Part shown: in pieces, positions 47,193 to 55,781 of the stretch
Position numbering within the stretch: position 1 is the first letter of the stretch
Layout: each line of letters opens with the position of its first letter
Source of the DNA: Dermatophilaceae bacterium Soc4.6
GTDB taxonomy: Bacteria; Actinomycetota; Actinomycetes; Actinomycetales; Dermatophilaceae
Direction of reading: 5' to 3'
DNA: 64,000 nucleotides
Assembly (NCBI GenBank): GCA_039889245.1
Contig: JAZGVH010000002.1
Span: 3,286,001-3,350,000, forward strand
Made by a program: the position numbers and the translations under genes
The notes under the pieces: model-generated
Database searches by the model: none
What the model was told of the DNA's origin: nothing
Seen by the model: the letters and a program-made list of their open reading frames with translations, nothing else

Positions 47193-48515
47193 TTGCTTTC
47201 CGGTTTCGTTCGCGCGTTCAAGACGCCCGACCTGCGCAAGAAGCTGCTGTTCACGCTCTTCGTCATCGCCATCTACCGACTCGGCACGGCGGTGCCCACG
47301 CCGGGGGTCAACTACACCAAGGTCAACGCCTGCGTGTCGTCGGCCGACCCGACGTCCGGGTTCATCGGCCTGGCCAACCTCTTCAGTGGCGGGGCACTCC
47401 TGCAGCTGTCGATCTTCGCGCTCGGGATCATGCCCTACATCACGGCGAGCATCATCGTGCAGCTGCTCACCGTGGTCATCCCGCGCTTCGAGGCCCTCAA
47501 GAAGGAGGGGCAGGCGGGCCAGACCAAGCTGACGCAGTACACCCGATACCTCACCATCGGCCTGGCGGTGCTGCAGAGCTCGACCCTGATCACCTTCGCG
47601 CGTAACCCGCGGCAGATCTTCGGTGCCACCTGCACGTCGATCATGGACGACCAGAGTGCCATGACCATCGTCATCATGGTCCTGACCCTGACGGCAGGCA
47701 CCGGTCTGATCATGTGGCTGGGCGAGCTGCTCACCGACCGTGGCATCGGCAACGGCATGTCGGTCCTCATCTTCACCTCGATCGCCTCGGGCTTCCCCGG
47801 CTCGCTGTGGCAGATCCAGCAGAGGGACAACCGCTGGGACGTCTTCTTCGGCATCATCCTCATGGGCTTCGTCATCATGGCCGCGGTGATCTTCGTCGAG
47901 CAGTCGCAGCGGCGGGTGCCGGTGCAGTACGCCAAGCGCCAGGTCGGGCGCCGGATGTACGGCGGCAGCTCGACCTACATCCCGCTCAAGGTCAACATGG
48001 CCGGGGTCATCCCGGTCATCTTCGCCAGCTCGCTGCTGTCGCTGCCGTCGCTGATCGCGCAGTTCAACACCCCGCAGAACGGCCAGCCCCCCGCGGGCTG
48101 GGTCACGTGGATCTCGACCAACATGACGCGTGGCGACCACCCGATCTACATGGCGATCTACACCGCACTCATCCTCTTCTTCACCTTCTTCTACGTCTCG
48201 ATCACGTTCAACCCCGTCGAGGTCTCCGACAACATGAAGAAGTACGGGGGCTTCATCCCCGGTATCCGCGCCGGGCGACCCACGGCCGAGTACCTCGACT
48301 ACGTCCTCACCCGCATCACCGTCCCGGGTGCCCTCTACCTGGCCGTCATCTCGCTGATCCCGCTGCTGGCGCTCAAGGCGTTCGGTGGCAACGCGGCCCA
48401 GAGCTTCCCGTTCGGAGGCACGTCGATCCTGATCATCGTCGGCGTCGGGCTCGAGACGGTCAAGCAGATCCAGGCCCAGCTCCAGCAGCGCAACTACGAA
48501 GGGTTCCTCCGGTGA
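47193..48515 (+). CDS. secY: Preprotein translocase subunit SecY
   Basis: This 440-residue protein is the ten-helix channel of the Sec translocon. It opens FVRAFKTPDLRKKLLFTLFV and has the plug-region TPGVNYTKVNAC, the helix-2 signature GGALLQLSIFALGIMPYITA, QYAKRQVGRRMYGG in cytoplasmic loop C4, and ends LQQRNYEGFLR. TTG 47193 is selected because AGGAGG lies six bases upstream and homology begins there; the frame is open to 47121 without family resemblance. Its stop overlaps adk. Confidence 0.97.
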   Translation: MLSGFVRAFKTPDLRKKLLFTLFVIAIYRLGTAVPTPGVNYTKVNACVSSADPTSGFIGLANLFSGGALLQLSIFALGIMPYITASIIVQLLTVVIPRFEALKKEGQAGQTKLTQYTRYLTIGLAVLQSSTLITFARNPRQIFGATCTSIMDDQSAMTIVIMVLTLTAGTGLIMWLGELLTDRGIGNGMSVLIFTSIASGFPGSLWQIQQRDNRWDVFFGIILMGFVIMAAVIFVEQSQRRVPVQYAKRQVGRRMYGGSSTYIPLKVNMAGVIPVIFASSLLSLPSLIAQFNTPQNGQPPAGWVTWISTNMTRGDHPIYMAIYTALILFFTFFYVSITFNPVEVSDNMKKYGGFIPGIRAGRPTAEYLDYVLTRITVPGALYLAVISLIPLLALKAFGGNAAQSFPFGGTSILIIVGVGLETVKQIQAQLQQRNYEGFLR

Positions 48516-49099
48516 TGCGTCTTCTCATCATGGGTCCGCCCGGTGCAGGCAAGGGCACCCAGGCGGTCCACGTCGCCTCGCAGTACTCCATCCCCGCGAT
48601 CTCGACCGGTGACATCTTCCGCACCAACATCAAGAACAAGACCGAGCTGGGGCTCAAGGTGGTGGAGATCACCGCGGGTGGCGGCTACGTCTCGGACGAC
48701 GTGACCAACGAGATCGTGCGCGACCGGCTCTCCTGGGAGGACGCGGCTCAGGGCTGGCTCCTCGACGGCTACCCCCGCACGGCTGGGCAGGTCGACTTCC
48801 TCGACTCCTTGCTCGGCCAGGACGGTGCCCGGGTCGATGCAGTGGTCTCGCTGGTCGTCGACGAGGAGGCCGTGGTGGAGCGTCTCTCGCAGCGGGCCCA
48901 GATCGAGGGGCGGACCGACGACACCCCGGAGGTGATCCGCGGCCGGATGGAGATCTACCACAAGGAGACCGCCCCCCTCCTGCAGACCTACGGCTCGCGG
49001 GGCATCGTCGTCGAGGTGGACGGCATGGGTGCCGTCGACGACGTCACCACCCGGCTCGTGAGCGCCATCGACGGGATGCGGGACGCGGCGACCGCGTGA
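48515..49099 (+). CDS. adk: Adenylate kinase
   Basis: This 194-residue enzyme converts ATP and AMP to two ADP. It shows the P loop IMGPPGAGKGTQ at residues 5-16, ISTGDIFR near residue 29, and DGYPRTAGQVDFL near residue 84. The lid is short (QRAQIEGRTDDTPEVIRGR), with no zinc cysteines, so this is the short form common in actinobacteria. ATG 48515 overlaps the secY stop; GTG 48512 is possible. Confidence 0.97.
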   Translation: MRLLIMGPPGAGKGTQAVHVASQYSIPAISTGDIFRTNIKNKTELGLKVVEITAGGGYVSDDVTNEIVRDRLSWEDAAQGWLLDGYPRTAGQVDFLDSLLGQDGARVDAVVSLVVDEEAVVERLSQRAQIEGRTDDTPEVIRGRMEIYHKETAPLLQTYGSRGIVVEVDGMGAVDDVTTRLVSAIDGMRDAATA

Positions 49100-49118
49100 G
49101 CACGGCGCGGACGCGGTC

Positions 49119-49967
49119 ATGAGGTTGGGACGGAAGCAGACCCCGGCGAAGACGCCCGAGCAGATCGTCCTCATGCGGACGGCAGGCCTGCTCGTCGGCG
49201 AGACGCTCGCCCTGCTCCGGCGTGAGGTCCGGGCGGGCATGACGACACTCGAGCTCGACGCGCTGGCCGAGGACAGCATCCGCAGCCACGGCGGCATCCC
49301 CAACTTCCAGCTGGTGCCCGGCTACCGCCACACGCTGTGCACCAGCGTCAACGACGAGGTCGTCCACGGCATCCCCGGGTCTCGGGTGCTGCGTGATGGT
49401 GACCTGCTGTCCATCGACTGCGGGGCCGAGGTCGAGGGCTGGAACGGCGACGCGGCAGTCTCCCTCGTGGTCGGTGGCCCGGCGTGCGCCACGCCCGCCG
49501 ACCTGGCCCTCATCGACACCACCGAGGCCTCCATGTGGGCCGGGGTCGCAGCGCTGGCCGTCGGCCGACGGCTCTTCGACGTCGGCGAGGCGGTGGAGGC
49601 GTGCATCGAGGCCGCCGGTGACGCCGCAGGGCACGAGTACGGCATCGTCGAGGAGTACGTCGGGCACGGGATCGGCCGCACCATGCACGAGGATCCGCAG
49701 ATCCCCAACTACGGGGTCCGGGAGCACGGGCCGCTCGTGCGTGACGGTTTCACCGGTGCCATCGAGCCGATGGTGACGTGGGGGAGCCCGCAGACCAGGA
49801 CCCTCGACGACGACTGGACGGTCGTCACCGCCGACGGGTCGCGGGCGGCCCACTGGGAGAACTCCGTCGCCGTCACCGCCGCTGGGCTCTGGGTCCTGAC
49901 GGCCCTCGACGGCGGGGAAGCCGCCCTGGGCCGGCTGGGTGCGGCGTACGCCCCTCTGTCCGACTGA
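49119..49967 (+). CDS. map: Type I methionine aminopeptidase
   Basis: This 282-residue enzyme removes initiator methionine from nascent proteins. The five metal ligands are recognisable: Asp in LLSIDCGAEVEGWNGDAAV (two aspartates, near residues 105-115), His in YVGHGIGRTMHEDPQIPNY near residue 185, Glu in GAIEPMV near residue 220, and Glu in AAHWENSVAVTAAG near residue 248. The substrate-binding His is in PGYRHTLCTSVNDEVVHG. The last motif reads ENS where EHT is commoner. It is 19 bases after adk, the usual secY-adk-map order. Confidence 0.95.
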   Translation: MRLGRKQTPAKTPEQIVLMRTAGLLVGETLALLRREVRAGMTTLELDALAEDSIRSHGGIPNFQLVPGYRHTLCTSVNDEVVHGIPGSRVLRDGDLLSIDCGAEVEGWNGDAAVSLVVGGPACATPADLALIDTTEASMWAGVAALAVGRRLFDVGEAVEACIEAAGDAAGHEYGIVEEYVGHGIGRTMHEDPQIPNYGVREHGPLVRDGFTGAIEPMVTWGSPQTRTLDDDWTVVTADGSRAAHWENSVAVTAAGLWVLTALDGGEAALGRLGAAYAPLSD

Positions 49968-50218
49968 TCCGGCGACCCCCGTGCCCGCCTCCGCGTCCCC
50001 GGTGCCCGCCGCCCAGGCCATCGCTCTCGCCCCCGCGCGTGCGAACGCCAGCGGCCGTCAGGCTACCCCGGAGGGGTCCCCCGCGGCTGCGGATTAGGTC
50101 GGTCCTGCGGCGCTGCCGTAGTATCGCCCGTTGGGTGTCGTGTGCTCCGCCGCCCAGAGTCCCACCATGAGCACTCGTTCGGTACCACCAACACGTAATC
50201 AACGGATTGACGGAGGAC

Positions 50219-50440
50219 ATGGCCAAGAAGGACGGCGTCATCGAGATCGAGGGCACGATTGTCGAGGCTCTGCCGAACGCGATGTTCCGCGTGGAGCTCA
50301 GCAACGGCCACAAGGTGCTTGCTCACATCTCGGGCAAGATGCGTCAGCACTACATCCGGATCCTCCCTGAGGACCGCGTCGTGGTGGAGCTCTCGCCGTA
50401 CGACCTCGACCGCGGCCGCATCGTCTTCCGCTACCGCTGA
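50219..50440 (+). CDS. infA: Translation initiation factor IF-1
   Basis: This 73-residue S1-fold protein occupies the A site during initiation. It reads [20 protein letters not shown] then [20 protein letters not shown] and ends [12 protein letters not shown] 50219 has GGAGGA four bases upstream; an in-frame start at 50207 would add four residues. A TAGTAT at 50119-50124 is a probable -10 for infA. Confidence 0.98.
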   Translation: MAKKDGVIEIEGTIVEALPNAMFRVELSNGHKVLAHISGKMRQHYIRILPEDRVVVELSPYDLDRGRIVFRYR

Positions 50441-50499
50441 GCACCACCGCACGCCCCCATCACCAGACAACACCACACCAGATCGAGGACAGCAGGCAG

Positions 50500-50613
50500 A
50501 TGAAGGTCCAGCCGAGCGTCAAGAAGATCTGCGACAAGTGCAAGGTGATCCGCCGCAATGGTCGGGTCATGGTGATCTGCGAGAACCTGCGCCACAAGCA
50601 GCGCCAGGGCTGA
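50500..50613 (+). CDS. rpmJ: 50S ribosomal protein L36
   Basis: This 37-residue bL36 reads [20 protein letters not shown], continues [17 protein letters not shown] and stops at 50611. The three cysteines and the histidine are the zinc ligands of the C+ form. It is 59 bases after infA in the normal infA-rpmJ-rpsM order. Confidence 0.97.
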   Translation: MKVQPSVKKICDKCKVIRRNGRVMVICENLRHKQRQG

Positions 50614-50846
50614 GCAGAAGCACCACCCGCACGCGTCACGGTCTCCCGACGCAGCACGCAGTACCCACGCAGCACCCGGCCCCTGGGCCCGACCCGCCAC
50701 CCGGTGTCGGCCCAGGACGTCACCCCCGGCCTCGGAGGCCGGGGACCGGATGGCCCTCGGGCCACACCGCCCCCTCGGAAGAGGGGCTGCGGCTCACCGG
50801 AACGGTGTCTGCTCCAGACCTCCGAAGCACACGAAAAGGAAGCACT
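50614..50846 (+). promoter_or_regulatory. Structured leader upstream of rpsM
   Basis: This 233-base gap contains a perfect 9-bp hairpin at 50724-50744 (CCCCGGCCT, CGG loop, AGGCCGGGG) and a second GC stem at about 50770-50790 (CCCCCTC/GAGGGG). No protein-like frame is visible. It may be an S4- or S13-responsive alpha-operon leader or a terminator/promoter region. Confidence 0.4.
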
Positions 50847-51224
50847 ATGGCACGTCTAGTTGGTGTCGACCTGCCGCGCGACAAGCGCGTCGAGGTCGCC
50901 CTGACCTACATCTTCGGTGTGGGTCGCACCCGGTCCAAGGAAGCGCTCGGCGCGACGGGCATCAGCCCCGACACCCGCGTGAAGGACCTCAACGACACCG
51001 AGCTGGTCGCCCTGCGCGACTACCTCGAGGGCAACTTCAAGATCGAGGGTGACCTCCGCCGTGAGGTCGCCGCCGACATCCGCCGCAAGGTCGAGATCGG
51101 CTCCTACGAGGGCCTGCGCCACCGCCGCGGCCTTCCGGTGCGCGGTCAGCGCACGAAGACCAACGCGCGCACCCGCAAGGGCCCGAAGCGCACCGTCGCC
51201 GGTAAGAAGAAGGTCGGTAAGTAA
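50847..51224 (+). CDS. rpsM: 30S ribosomal protein S13
   Basis: This 125-residue uS13 forms bridges from the head to the 50S subunit. It shows [38 protein letters not shown] and the C-terminal [27 protein letters not shown] precedes the ATG. Its stop overlaps rpsK by one base. Confidence 0.98.
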   Translation: MARLVGVDLPRDKRVEVALTYIFGVGRTRSKEALGATGISPDTRVKDLNDTELVALRDYLEGNFKIEGDLRREVAADIRRKVEIGSYEGLRHRRGLPVRGQRTKTNARTRKGPKRTVAGKKKVGK

Positions 51225-51631
51225 TGCCTCCCCAGAAGCGCGCCGCGGCCGGTGCCAAGAAGGTCCGCCGCAAGGAGAAGAAGAACGTCGCCCACGGGCA
51301 AGCTCACATCAAGAGCACGTTCAACAACACCATCATCTCGATCACCGACCCCACCGGCAACGTGATCTCCTGGGCCTCCGCCGGTCAGGTCGGCTTCAAG
51401 GGCTCGCGCAAGTCGACGCCGTTCGCCGCCCAGATGGCGGCCGAGGCCGCTGCCCGCCGGGCGATGGAGCACGGCATGAAGCGCGTCGACGTGTTCGTTA
51501 AGGGTCCCGGCTCCGGCCGCGAGACCGCGATCCGCTCTCTCACGGCCACCGGCCTCGAGGTCGGCGCGATCAACGACGTCACCCCCTCGCCGCACAACGG
51601 TGTCCGCCCGCCCAAGCGCCGTCGCGTCTGA
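51224..51631 (+). CDS. rpsK: 30S ribosomal protein S11
   Basis: This 135-residue uS11 is a platform protein. It shows [40 protein letters not shown] and ends [12 protein letters not shown]. It starts on the last base of rpsM. Confidence 0.98.
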   Translation: MPPQKRAAAGAKKVRRKEKKNVAHGQAHIKSTFNNTIISITDPTGNVISWASAGQVGFKGSRKSTPFAAQMAAEAAARRAMEHGMKRVDVFVKGPGSGRETAIRSLTATGLEVGAINDVTPSPHNGVRPPKRRRV

Positions 51632-51665
51632 CCGGCTTAGAAGACTCAAGGAGTAACGACAAGCT

Positions 51666-52274
51666 ATGGCTCGGTACACCGGCCCCATCACCAAGAAGTC
51701 GCGTCGCCTCAAGGTCGACCTCGTCGGCGGCGACAAGAACTTCGACCTGCGTCCCTTCCCGCCCGGCCAGCACGGCCGTCGCCGGATCCAGGAGAAGGAA
51801 TACCTGACCCAGCTCCAGGAGAAGCAGAAGGCCCGCTTCACCTACGGCGTCATGGAGAAGCAGTTCGTCCGCTACTACAAGGAAGCAGCCAACCGTCCCG
51901 GCAAGTCCGGTGACAACCTGCTGATCATCCTCGAGTCGCGTCTCGACAACGTCGTCTACCGCGCGGGCCTGGCCCGCACGCGTCGCGCCGCCCGTCAGCT
52001 GGTCACGCACGGCCACTTCGAGGTCAACGGCCACCGCGTCGACGTCCCGTCGTACCGCGTGGAGTCCTACGACATCATCACGGTCCGCGCCCAGAGCCGC
52101 GAGACGTTCCCGATCGAGCTGGCCCGCCAGACCTACGGTGACCGTCCGATCCCGGCCTGGATGCAGGTCGTCGAGGGCTCGCTGCAGATCCTGATCCACC
52201 AGCTCCCGACCCGGGCGCAGATCACGACCATCCTCACCGAGCAGCTCATCATCGAGTACTACTCGAAGAACTGA
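51666..52274 (+). CDS. rpsD: 30S ribosomal protein S4 (zinc-free form)
   Basis: This 202-residue uS4 nucleates 16S rRNA folding. It shows FDLRPFPPGQHGRRR and the S4 domain LDNVVYRAGLARTRRAARQL then VTHGHFEVNGHRVDVPSY. No cysteine occurs in the protein, so it is the zinc-free form. It precedes rpoA, and a 17-bp hairpin begins seven bases after its stop. Confidence 0.97.
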   Translation: MARYTGPITKKSRRLKVDLVGGDKNFDLRPFPPGQHGRRRIQEKEYLTQLQEKQKARFTYGVMEKQFVRYYKEAANRPGKSGDNLLIILESRLDNVVYRAGLARTRRAARQLVTHGHFEVNGHRVDVPSYRVESYDIITVRAQSRETFPIELARQTYGDRPIPAWMQVVEGSLQILIHQLPTRAQITTILTEQLIIEYYSKN

Positions 52275-52280
52275 TGCCCG

Positions 52281-52323
52281 CCGTATGCCGTGTGCCCCCG
52301 CGAGGTGGGCACACGGCATACGG
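52281..52323 (+). other. Long perfect hairpin between rpsD and rpoA
   Basis: CCGTATGCCGTGTGCCC (52281-52297) pairs perfectly over 17 bp with GGGCACACGGCATACGG (52307-52323). No T tract follows. It lies within the alpha operon and could partially terminate, block nucleases or be cut by RNase III. A separate rpoA promoter downstream is not evident. Confidence 0.6.
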
Positions 52324-52417
52324 GCGTCACCAGCAAGGACACCGCCCCCCGGACAGAGCGGGGGCGGTGGAAGTCACAGGCGTCAAATAGCGGGCGCCCG
52401 TGGGAAGGAAGAACACC

Positions 52418-53458
52418 GTGCTCATCGCACAGCGTCCCGTGCTGGCTGAGGAGATCGTCAACGACTCCCGCAGCCGGTTCACCATCGAGCCTCTCGAGCC
52501 CGGCTTCGGCTACACGCTCGGTAACACCCTGCGCCGCACCCTGCTCTCGAGCATCCCCGGTGCCGCGGTCACGTCGATCCGCGTCGACGGGGTCCTCCAC
52601 GAGTTCCAGACCATCCCGGGGTGCAAGGAGGATGTCACCGAGATCATCCTCAACATCAAGTCGCTCGTGGTCTCCTCGGAGCACGACGAGCCCATCGTCA
52701 TGTACCTACGCAAGCAGGGACCGGGCCAGATCACCGCGGCCGACATCCAGCCCCCGGCCGGCGTCGAGGTGCACAACCCCGACCTGCACATCGCCACCCT
52801 CAACGGCAAGGGCAAGATGGAGATGGAGCTGACCGTCGAGCGCGGTCGCGGCTACGTCTCCGCCGCCCAGAACAAGGCCGGCGACGCCGAGATCGGCCGG
52901 ATCCCGGTCGACTCCATCTACTCGCCGGTGCTGGCGGTCAAGTACTCCGTCGAGGCCACCCGGGTCGAGCAGCGCACCGACTTCGACAAGCTCATCCTCG
53001 ATGTCGAGACCAAGAGCTCGATGGCCCCGCGTGATGCCATGGCCTCGGCCGGGAAGACGCTCGTCGAGCTCTTCGGCCTGGTCCGTGAGCTCAACGTCGA
53101 GGCCGAGGGCATCGACATGGGCCCGTCGCCGACCGACGCCGCGCTCGCGGCCGACCTGGCGCTGCCGATCGAGGACCTCGACCTGACGGTCCGGTCCTAC
53201 AACTGCCTCAAGCGCGAGGGCATCCACACCGTGGGTGAGCTCGTCGGACGCAGCGAGGCCGACCTGCTCGACATCCGCAACTTCGGTGCGAAGTCGATCG
53301 ACGAGGTCAAGGCCAAGCTCGTCGGGATGGGCCTCGCACTCAAGGACAGCCCGCCCGGGTTCGACCCGAGCGCCATCGTCGACAGCTACAGCGACGACTA
53401 CGACGACTACGACGCCTCGGACGACGGGCGCGCCCTCGCCGAGGACGAGCAGCTCTGA
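52418..53458 (+). CDS. rpoA: DNA-directed RNA polymerase alpha subunit
   Basis: This 346-residue alpha subunit nucleates polymerase assembly. The N-terminal domain shows [20 protein letters not shown] and [20 protein letters not shown]. The C-terminal domain shows [20 protein letters not shown] and [15 protein letters not shown], which contact UP elements and activators. The last 30 residues are acidic ([14 protein letters not shown]). GTG 52418 with GAAGGAAG upstream gives MLIAQRP; GTG 52400 would add six residues that include the ribosome-binding site. Confidence 0.97.
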   Translation: MLIAQRPVLAEEIVNDSRSRFTIEPLEPGFGYTLGNTLRRTLLSSIPGAAVTSIRVDGVLHEFQTIPGCKEDVTEIILNIKSLVVSSEHDEPIVMYLRKQGPGQITAADIQPPAGVEVHNPDLHIATLNGKGKMEMELTVERGRGYVSAAQNKAGDAEIGRIPVDSIYSPVLAVKYSVEATRVEQRTDFDKLILDVETKSSMAPRDAMASAGKTLVELFGLVRELNVEAEGIDMGPSPTDAALAADLALPIEDLDLTVRSYNCLKREGIHTVGELVGRSEADLLDIRNFGAKSIDEVKAKLVGMGLALKDSPPGFDPSAIVDSYSDDYDDYDASDDGRALAEDEQL

Positions 53459-53496
53459 CCTTCCACCCGACGCACCCCTGACACAGGAGAACACCA

Positions 53497-54213
53497 ATGC
53501 CTACCCCTACCAAGGGTCCCCGTCTCGGTGGCGGTCCGGCGCACGAGCGGCTCATGCTGGCCAACCTCGCGACGTCGCTCTTCGAGCACGACCAGATCAC
53601 GACGACCGAGGCCAAGGCCAAGCGCCTGCGCCCGCTCGCCGAGCGCCTCATCACCTTTGCCAAGCGTGGTGACCTGCACGCTCGTCGCCGGGTCATGACG
53701 GTCGTGAAGGACAAGGGTGTCGTGCACCGTCTCTTCACCGAGATCGCGCCCGACATGGAGTTGCGCCCCGGCGGCTACACCCGCATCACCAAGATCGGTG
53801 CCCGCAAGGGTGACAACGCCCCCATGGCCGTGATCGAGCTCGTCCGCGAGCCGATGTCGGCCAAGAAGGCGACGGTCAAGGAGGCCGAGGCGGCGACCAG
53901 GCGCGCGGCCAAGGACGCCGAGGCCCCCGCGGTCGAGCAGGTCGAGGAGACCGAGCAGGTCGAGGAGACCGAGGTCACTCAGGCCCCGGTCGACGAGTCG
54001 CCCGCCCCGACCGATGCCGGCGAGTACGGCGAGGGCTCGGCCCCCGTCACCGACGACGGCGCCGCCCCCGAGGGCTTCCCGATCAAGGGCAACAAGGACT
54101 CGATGAAGTACCACGAGCCCGACGGCCAGTGGTTCGAGCAGACGGTGCCCGAGGTCTGGTTCGCCACGTCCGAGGCCGCCGAGGCGGCCGGCTTCACCAA
54201 GGCTGGTGGCTGA
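53497..54213 (+). CDS. rplQ: 50S ribosomal protein L17 with C-terminal extra module
   Basis: Residues 1-118 are ordinary bL17 ([59 protein letters not shown]). A charged Ala/Glu/Val linker covers about residues 125-188. The final 45 residues look folded: [20 protein letters not shown] followed by [20 protein letters not shown]. That segment resembles the small Ada-like/'sunset' modules with the pattern GNxxSxxYH...V.F.s.eeA..aG, but without the cysteines of the metal-binding kind. At 238 residues it is nearly twice the usual L17. Transcription ends at a strong terminator after it. Confidence 0.95.
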   Translation: MPTPTKGPRLGGGPAHERLMLANLATSLFEHDQITTTEAKAKRLRPLAERLITFAKRGDLHARRRVMTVVKDKGVVHRLFTEIAPDMELRPGGYTRITKIGARKGDNAPMAVIELVREPMSAKKATVKEAEAATRRAAKDAEAPAVEQVEETEQVEETEVTQAPVDESPAPTDAGEYGEGSAPVTDDGAAPEGFPIKGNKDSMKYHEPDGQWFEQTVPEVWFATSEAAEAAGFTKAGG

Positions 54214-54238
54214 GCGCCAGCTCCCTGCACCGCAGTGC

Positions 54239-54271
54239 GACGCCCCGCCCGGGTCTGCCGGGTGGGGCGTC
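54239..54271 (+). terminator. Terminator of the alpha operon
   Basis: GACGCCCCGCCCGG pairs with CCGGGTGGGGCGTC through one G-U pair and a GTCTG-containing loop, and is followed by GTCGTCGGT. Confidence 0.78.
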
Positions 54272-54303
54272 GTCGTCGGTCAGCAGCGGGTACGGTCTGG
54301 CCC

Positions 54304-54831
54304 ATGAGCGCCACCGCCGTCTTCCGTGAGTCCTTCGGTCGTCTGCCCGACCTCGTGGGTGCAGCCGTCGACGGGCTCGACGACGAGCAGCTCGCCGCCC
54401 GCATCGACCACGCCGCCAACCCGATCGGGTGGCTGGTCTGGCACCTCACCCGGGTGCAGGACCATCACGTGGCCGGAGCCGCTGCCGCCCTCGGCTGGCA
54501 CGAGCTGGGGGTTCAGGTGTGGACCGCCGACGGTTTCGCCGCCCGTTCGGGTCTGGCGTCGGCCGATGACGAGATCGGCTACGGCCAATCGGCGCGAGAG
54601 GTCGGGCAGGTGCGCGTGAGCGCTGCCTTCCTGGTCGACTACCACCGCGCAGTGCAGGCCCGCACCCTCGAGGTCCTGGGCGGGGTGACGGACGACCTGT
54701 GGGATGCCGTCGTCGACGAGCACTGGGACCCCCCGGTCACCCTCCTGGCCCGGATGGTGAGCGTGCTCGCCGACGTGACCCAGCACGTCGGTCAGGCGGC
54801 CTACGTGCGTGGGGTGCTCGAGCGAGCCTGA
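54304..54831 (+). CDS. DinB family protein
   Basis: This 175-residue four-helix protein resembles the DinB/DUF664 superfamily, which includes mycothiol- and bacillithiol-dependent enzymes. Three candidate metal-binding histidines are present: HAANPIGWLVWHLTRVQDHH near residue 40 and VTQHVGQAAYVRG near residue 162. Actinobacterial members often use mycothiol as a cofactor, so a thiol-transfer or detoxification role is possible but unproven. A TACGGT seven bases before the ATG and lack of a ribosome-binding site suggest leaderless transcription just after the alpha-operon terminator. Confidence 0.8.
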   Translation: MSATAVFRESFGRLPDLVGAAVDGLDDEQLAARIDHAANPIGWLVWHLTRVQDHHVAGAAAALGWHELGVQVWTADGFAARSGLASADDEIGYGQSAREVGQVRVSAAFLVDYHRAVQARTLEVLGGVTDDLWDAVVDEHWDPPVTLLARMVSVLADVTQHVGQAAYVRGVLERA

Positions 54832-54852
54832 GGGCTCACTACGATTGGGCGT

Positions 54853-55707
54853 ATGGAGCCCTCGCCCGACAACGTGCGTGTGCGACTCGACCTGGCCTAT
54901 GACGGGACCGCCTTCGCCGGCTGGGCGGCGCAACCTGCGCTGCGCACGGTGGAGGGCACCTTGTCGTGGGGGCTGACCACGATGATGCGCGCACCGCGAC
55001 CTGTGCGGCTGACGGTCGCCGGGCGGACCGACGCCGGGGTGCACGCACGTGGGCAGGTCGTGCACGCAGACGTCGACCGGGTCGCCTGGTCAGAGCTGCC
55101 CGCCCGATCCAGCCGCACGCCCGAGCAGGCGGCCCGAAGCCGGCTGGCCGGGATCCTGCCGGCCGACATCGTCGTGAGCCGGGCGTCGTTGGCCCCCAAC
55201 GGTTTCGATGCCCGGTTCTCCGCGGTCCGACGTCGCTACTCCTACCGCATCGCTGACGCGGCAGCGACGAAGGACCCGCTACGACGGCACGACACCGTGC
55301 ACCTGCGGCGGGCGCTGGACGTCGGGCTCTTGCACGCAGCGAGCCGTAACCTGTTGGGGCTGAAGGACTTTGCCGCGTTCTGCCGTCGTCGTGAGGGTGC
55401 GACCACCGTGCGGACGCTCCTCGACTTCTCGTGGGTCCGCCTCGATGACGGGGTCCTCGAGGCCACAGTCGTCGCCGATGCCTTCTGCCACTCGATGGTG
55501 CGCGCACTGGTCGGGTCCGTGCTGCCCGTGGGTGAGGGGAAGCGCAGCGTCGACTGGCCGCTGCGGGTGCGCCAGGGCGGCGAGCGCGACCCCGCGGTGG
55601 TGGTGATGCCACCCCACGGCCTCAGTCTCGAGGAGGTCACCTACCCGTCCGACGAGGAGGTGGCCGTGCGGGCCCTGGAGTCCCGGACCCGGCGCTACCT
55701 GCCCTGA
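54853..55707 (+). CDS. truA: tRNA pseudouridine(38-40) synthase TruA
   Basis: This 284-residue enzyme makes pseudouridine at positions 38-40 of the anticodon arm. The catalytic aspartate lies in AGRTDAGVHARGQVVH near residue 57; DLAYDGTAFAGWA near residue 14 and FRYxI-like RRYSYRIAD near residue 128 are also present. A TACGAT seven bases before the ATG suggests a leaderless transcript. truA next to the alpha operon is a common bacterial arrangement, here separated by the DinB gene. Confidence 0.95.
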   Translation: MEPSPDNVRVRLDLAYDGTAFAGWAAQPALRTVEGTLSWGLTTMMRAPRPVRLTVAGRTDAGVHARGQVVHADVDRVAWSELPARSSRTPEQAARSRLAGILPADIVVSRASLAPNGFDARFSAVRRRYSYRIADAAATKDPLRRHDTVHLRRALDVGLLHAASRNLLGLKDFAAFCRRREGATTVRTLLDFSWVRLDDGVLEATVVADAFCHSMVRALVGSVLPVGEGKRSVDWPLRVRQGGERDPAVVVMPPHGLSLEEVTYPSDEEVAVRALESRTRRYLP

Positions 55708-55781
55708 GCCGGTGCGGCCGAGGAGCCGGTCGCAATATATGAGCAGCGTGTCGGCCCCCGTGTCTGTGAGACTGGTCGACT

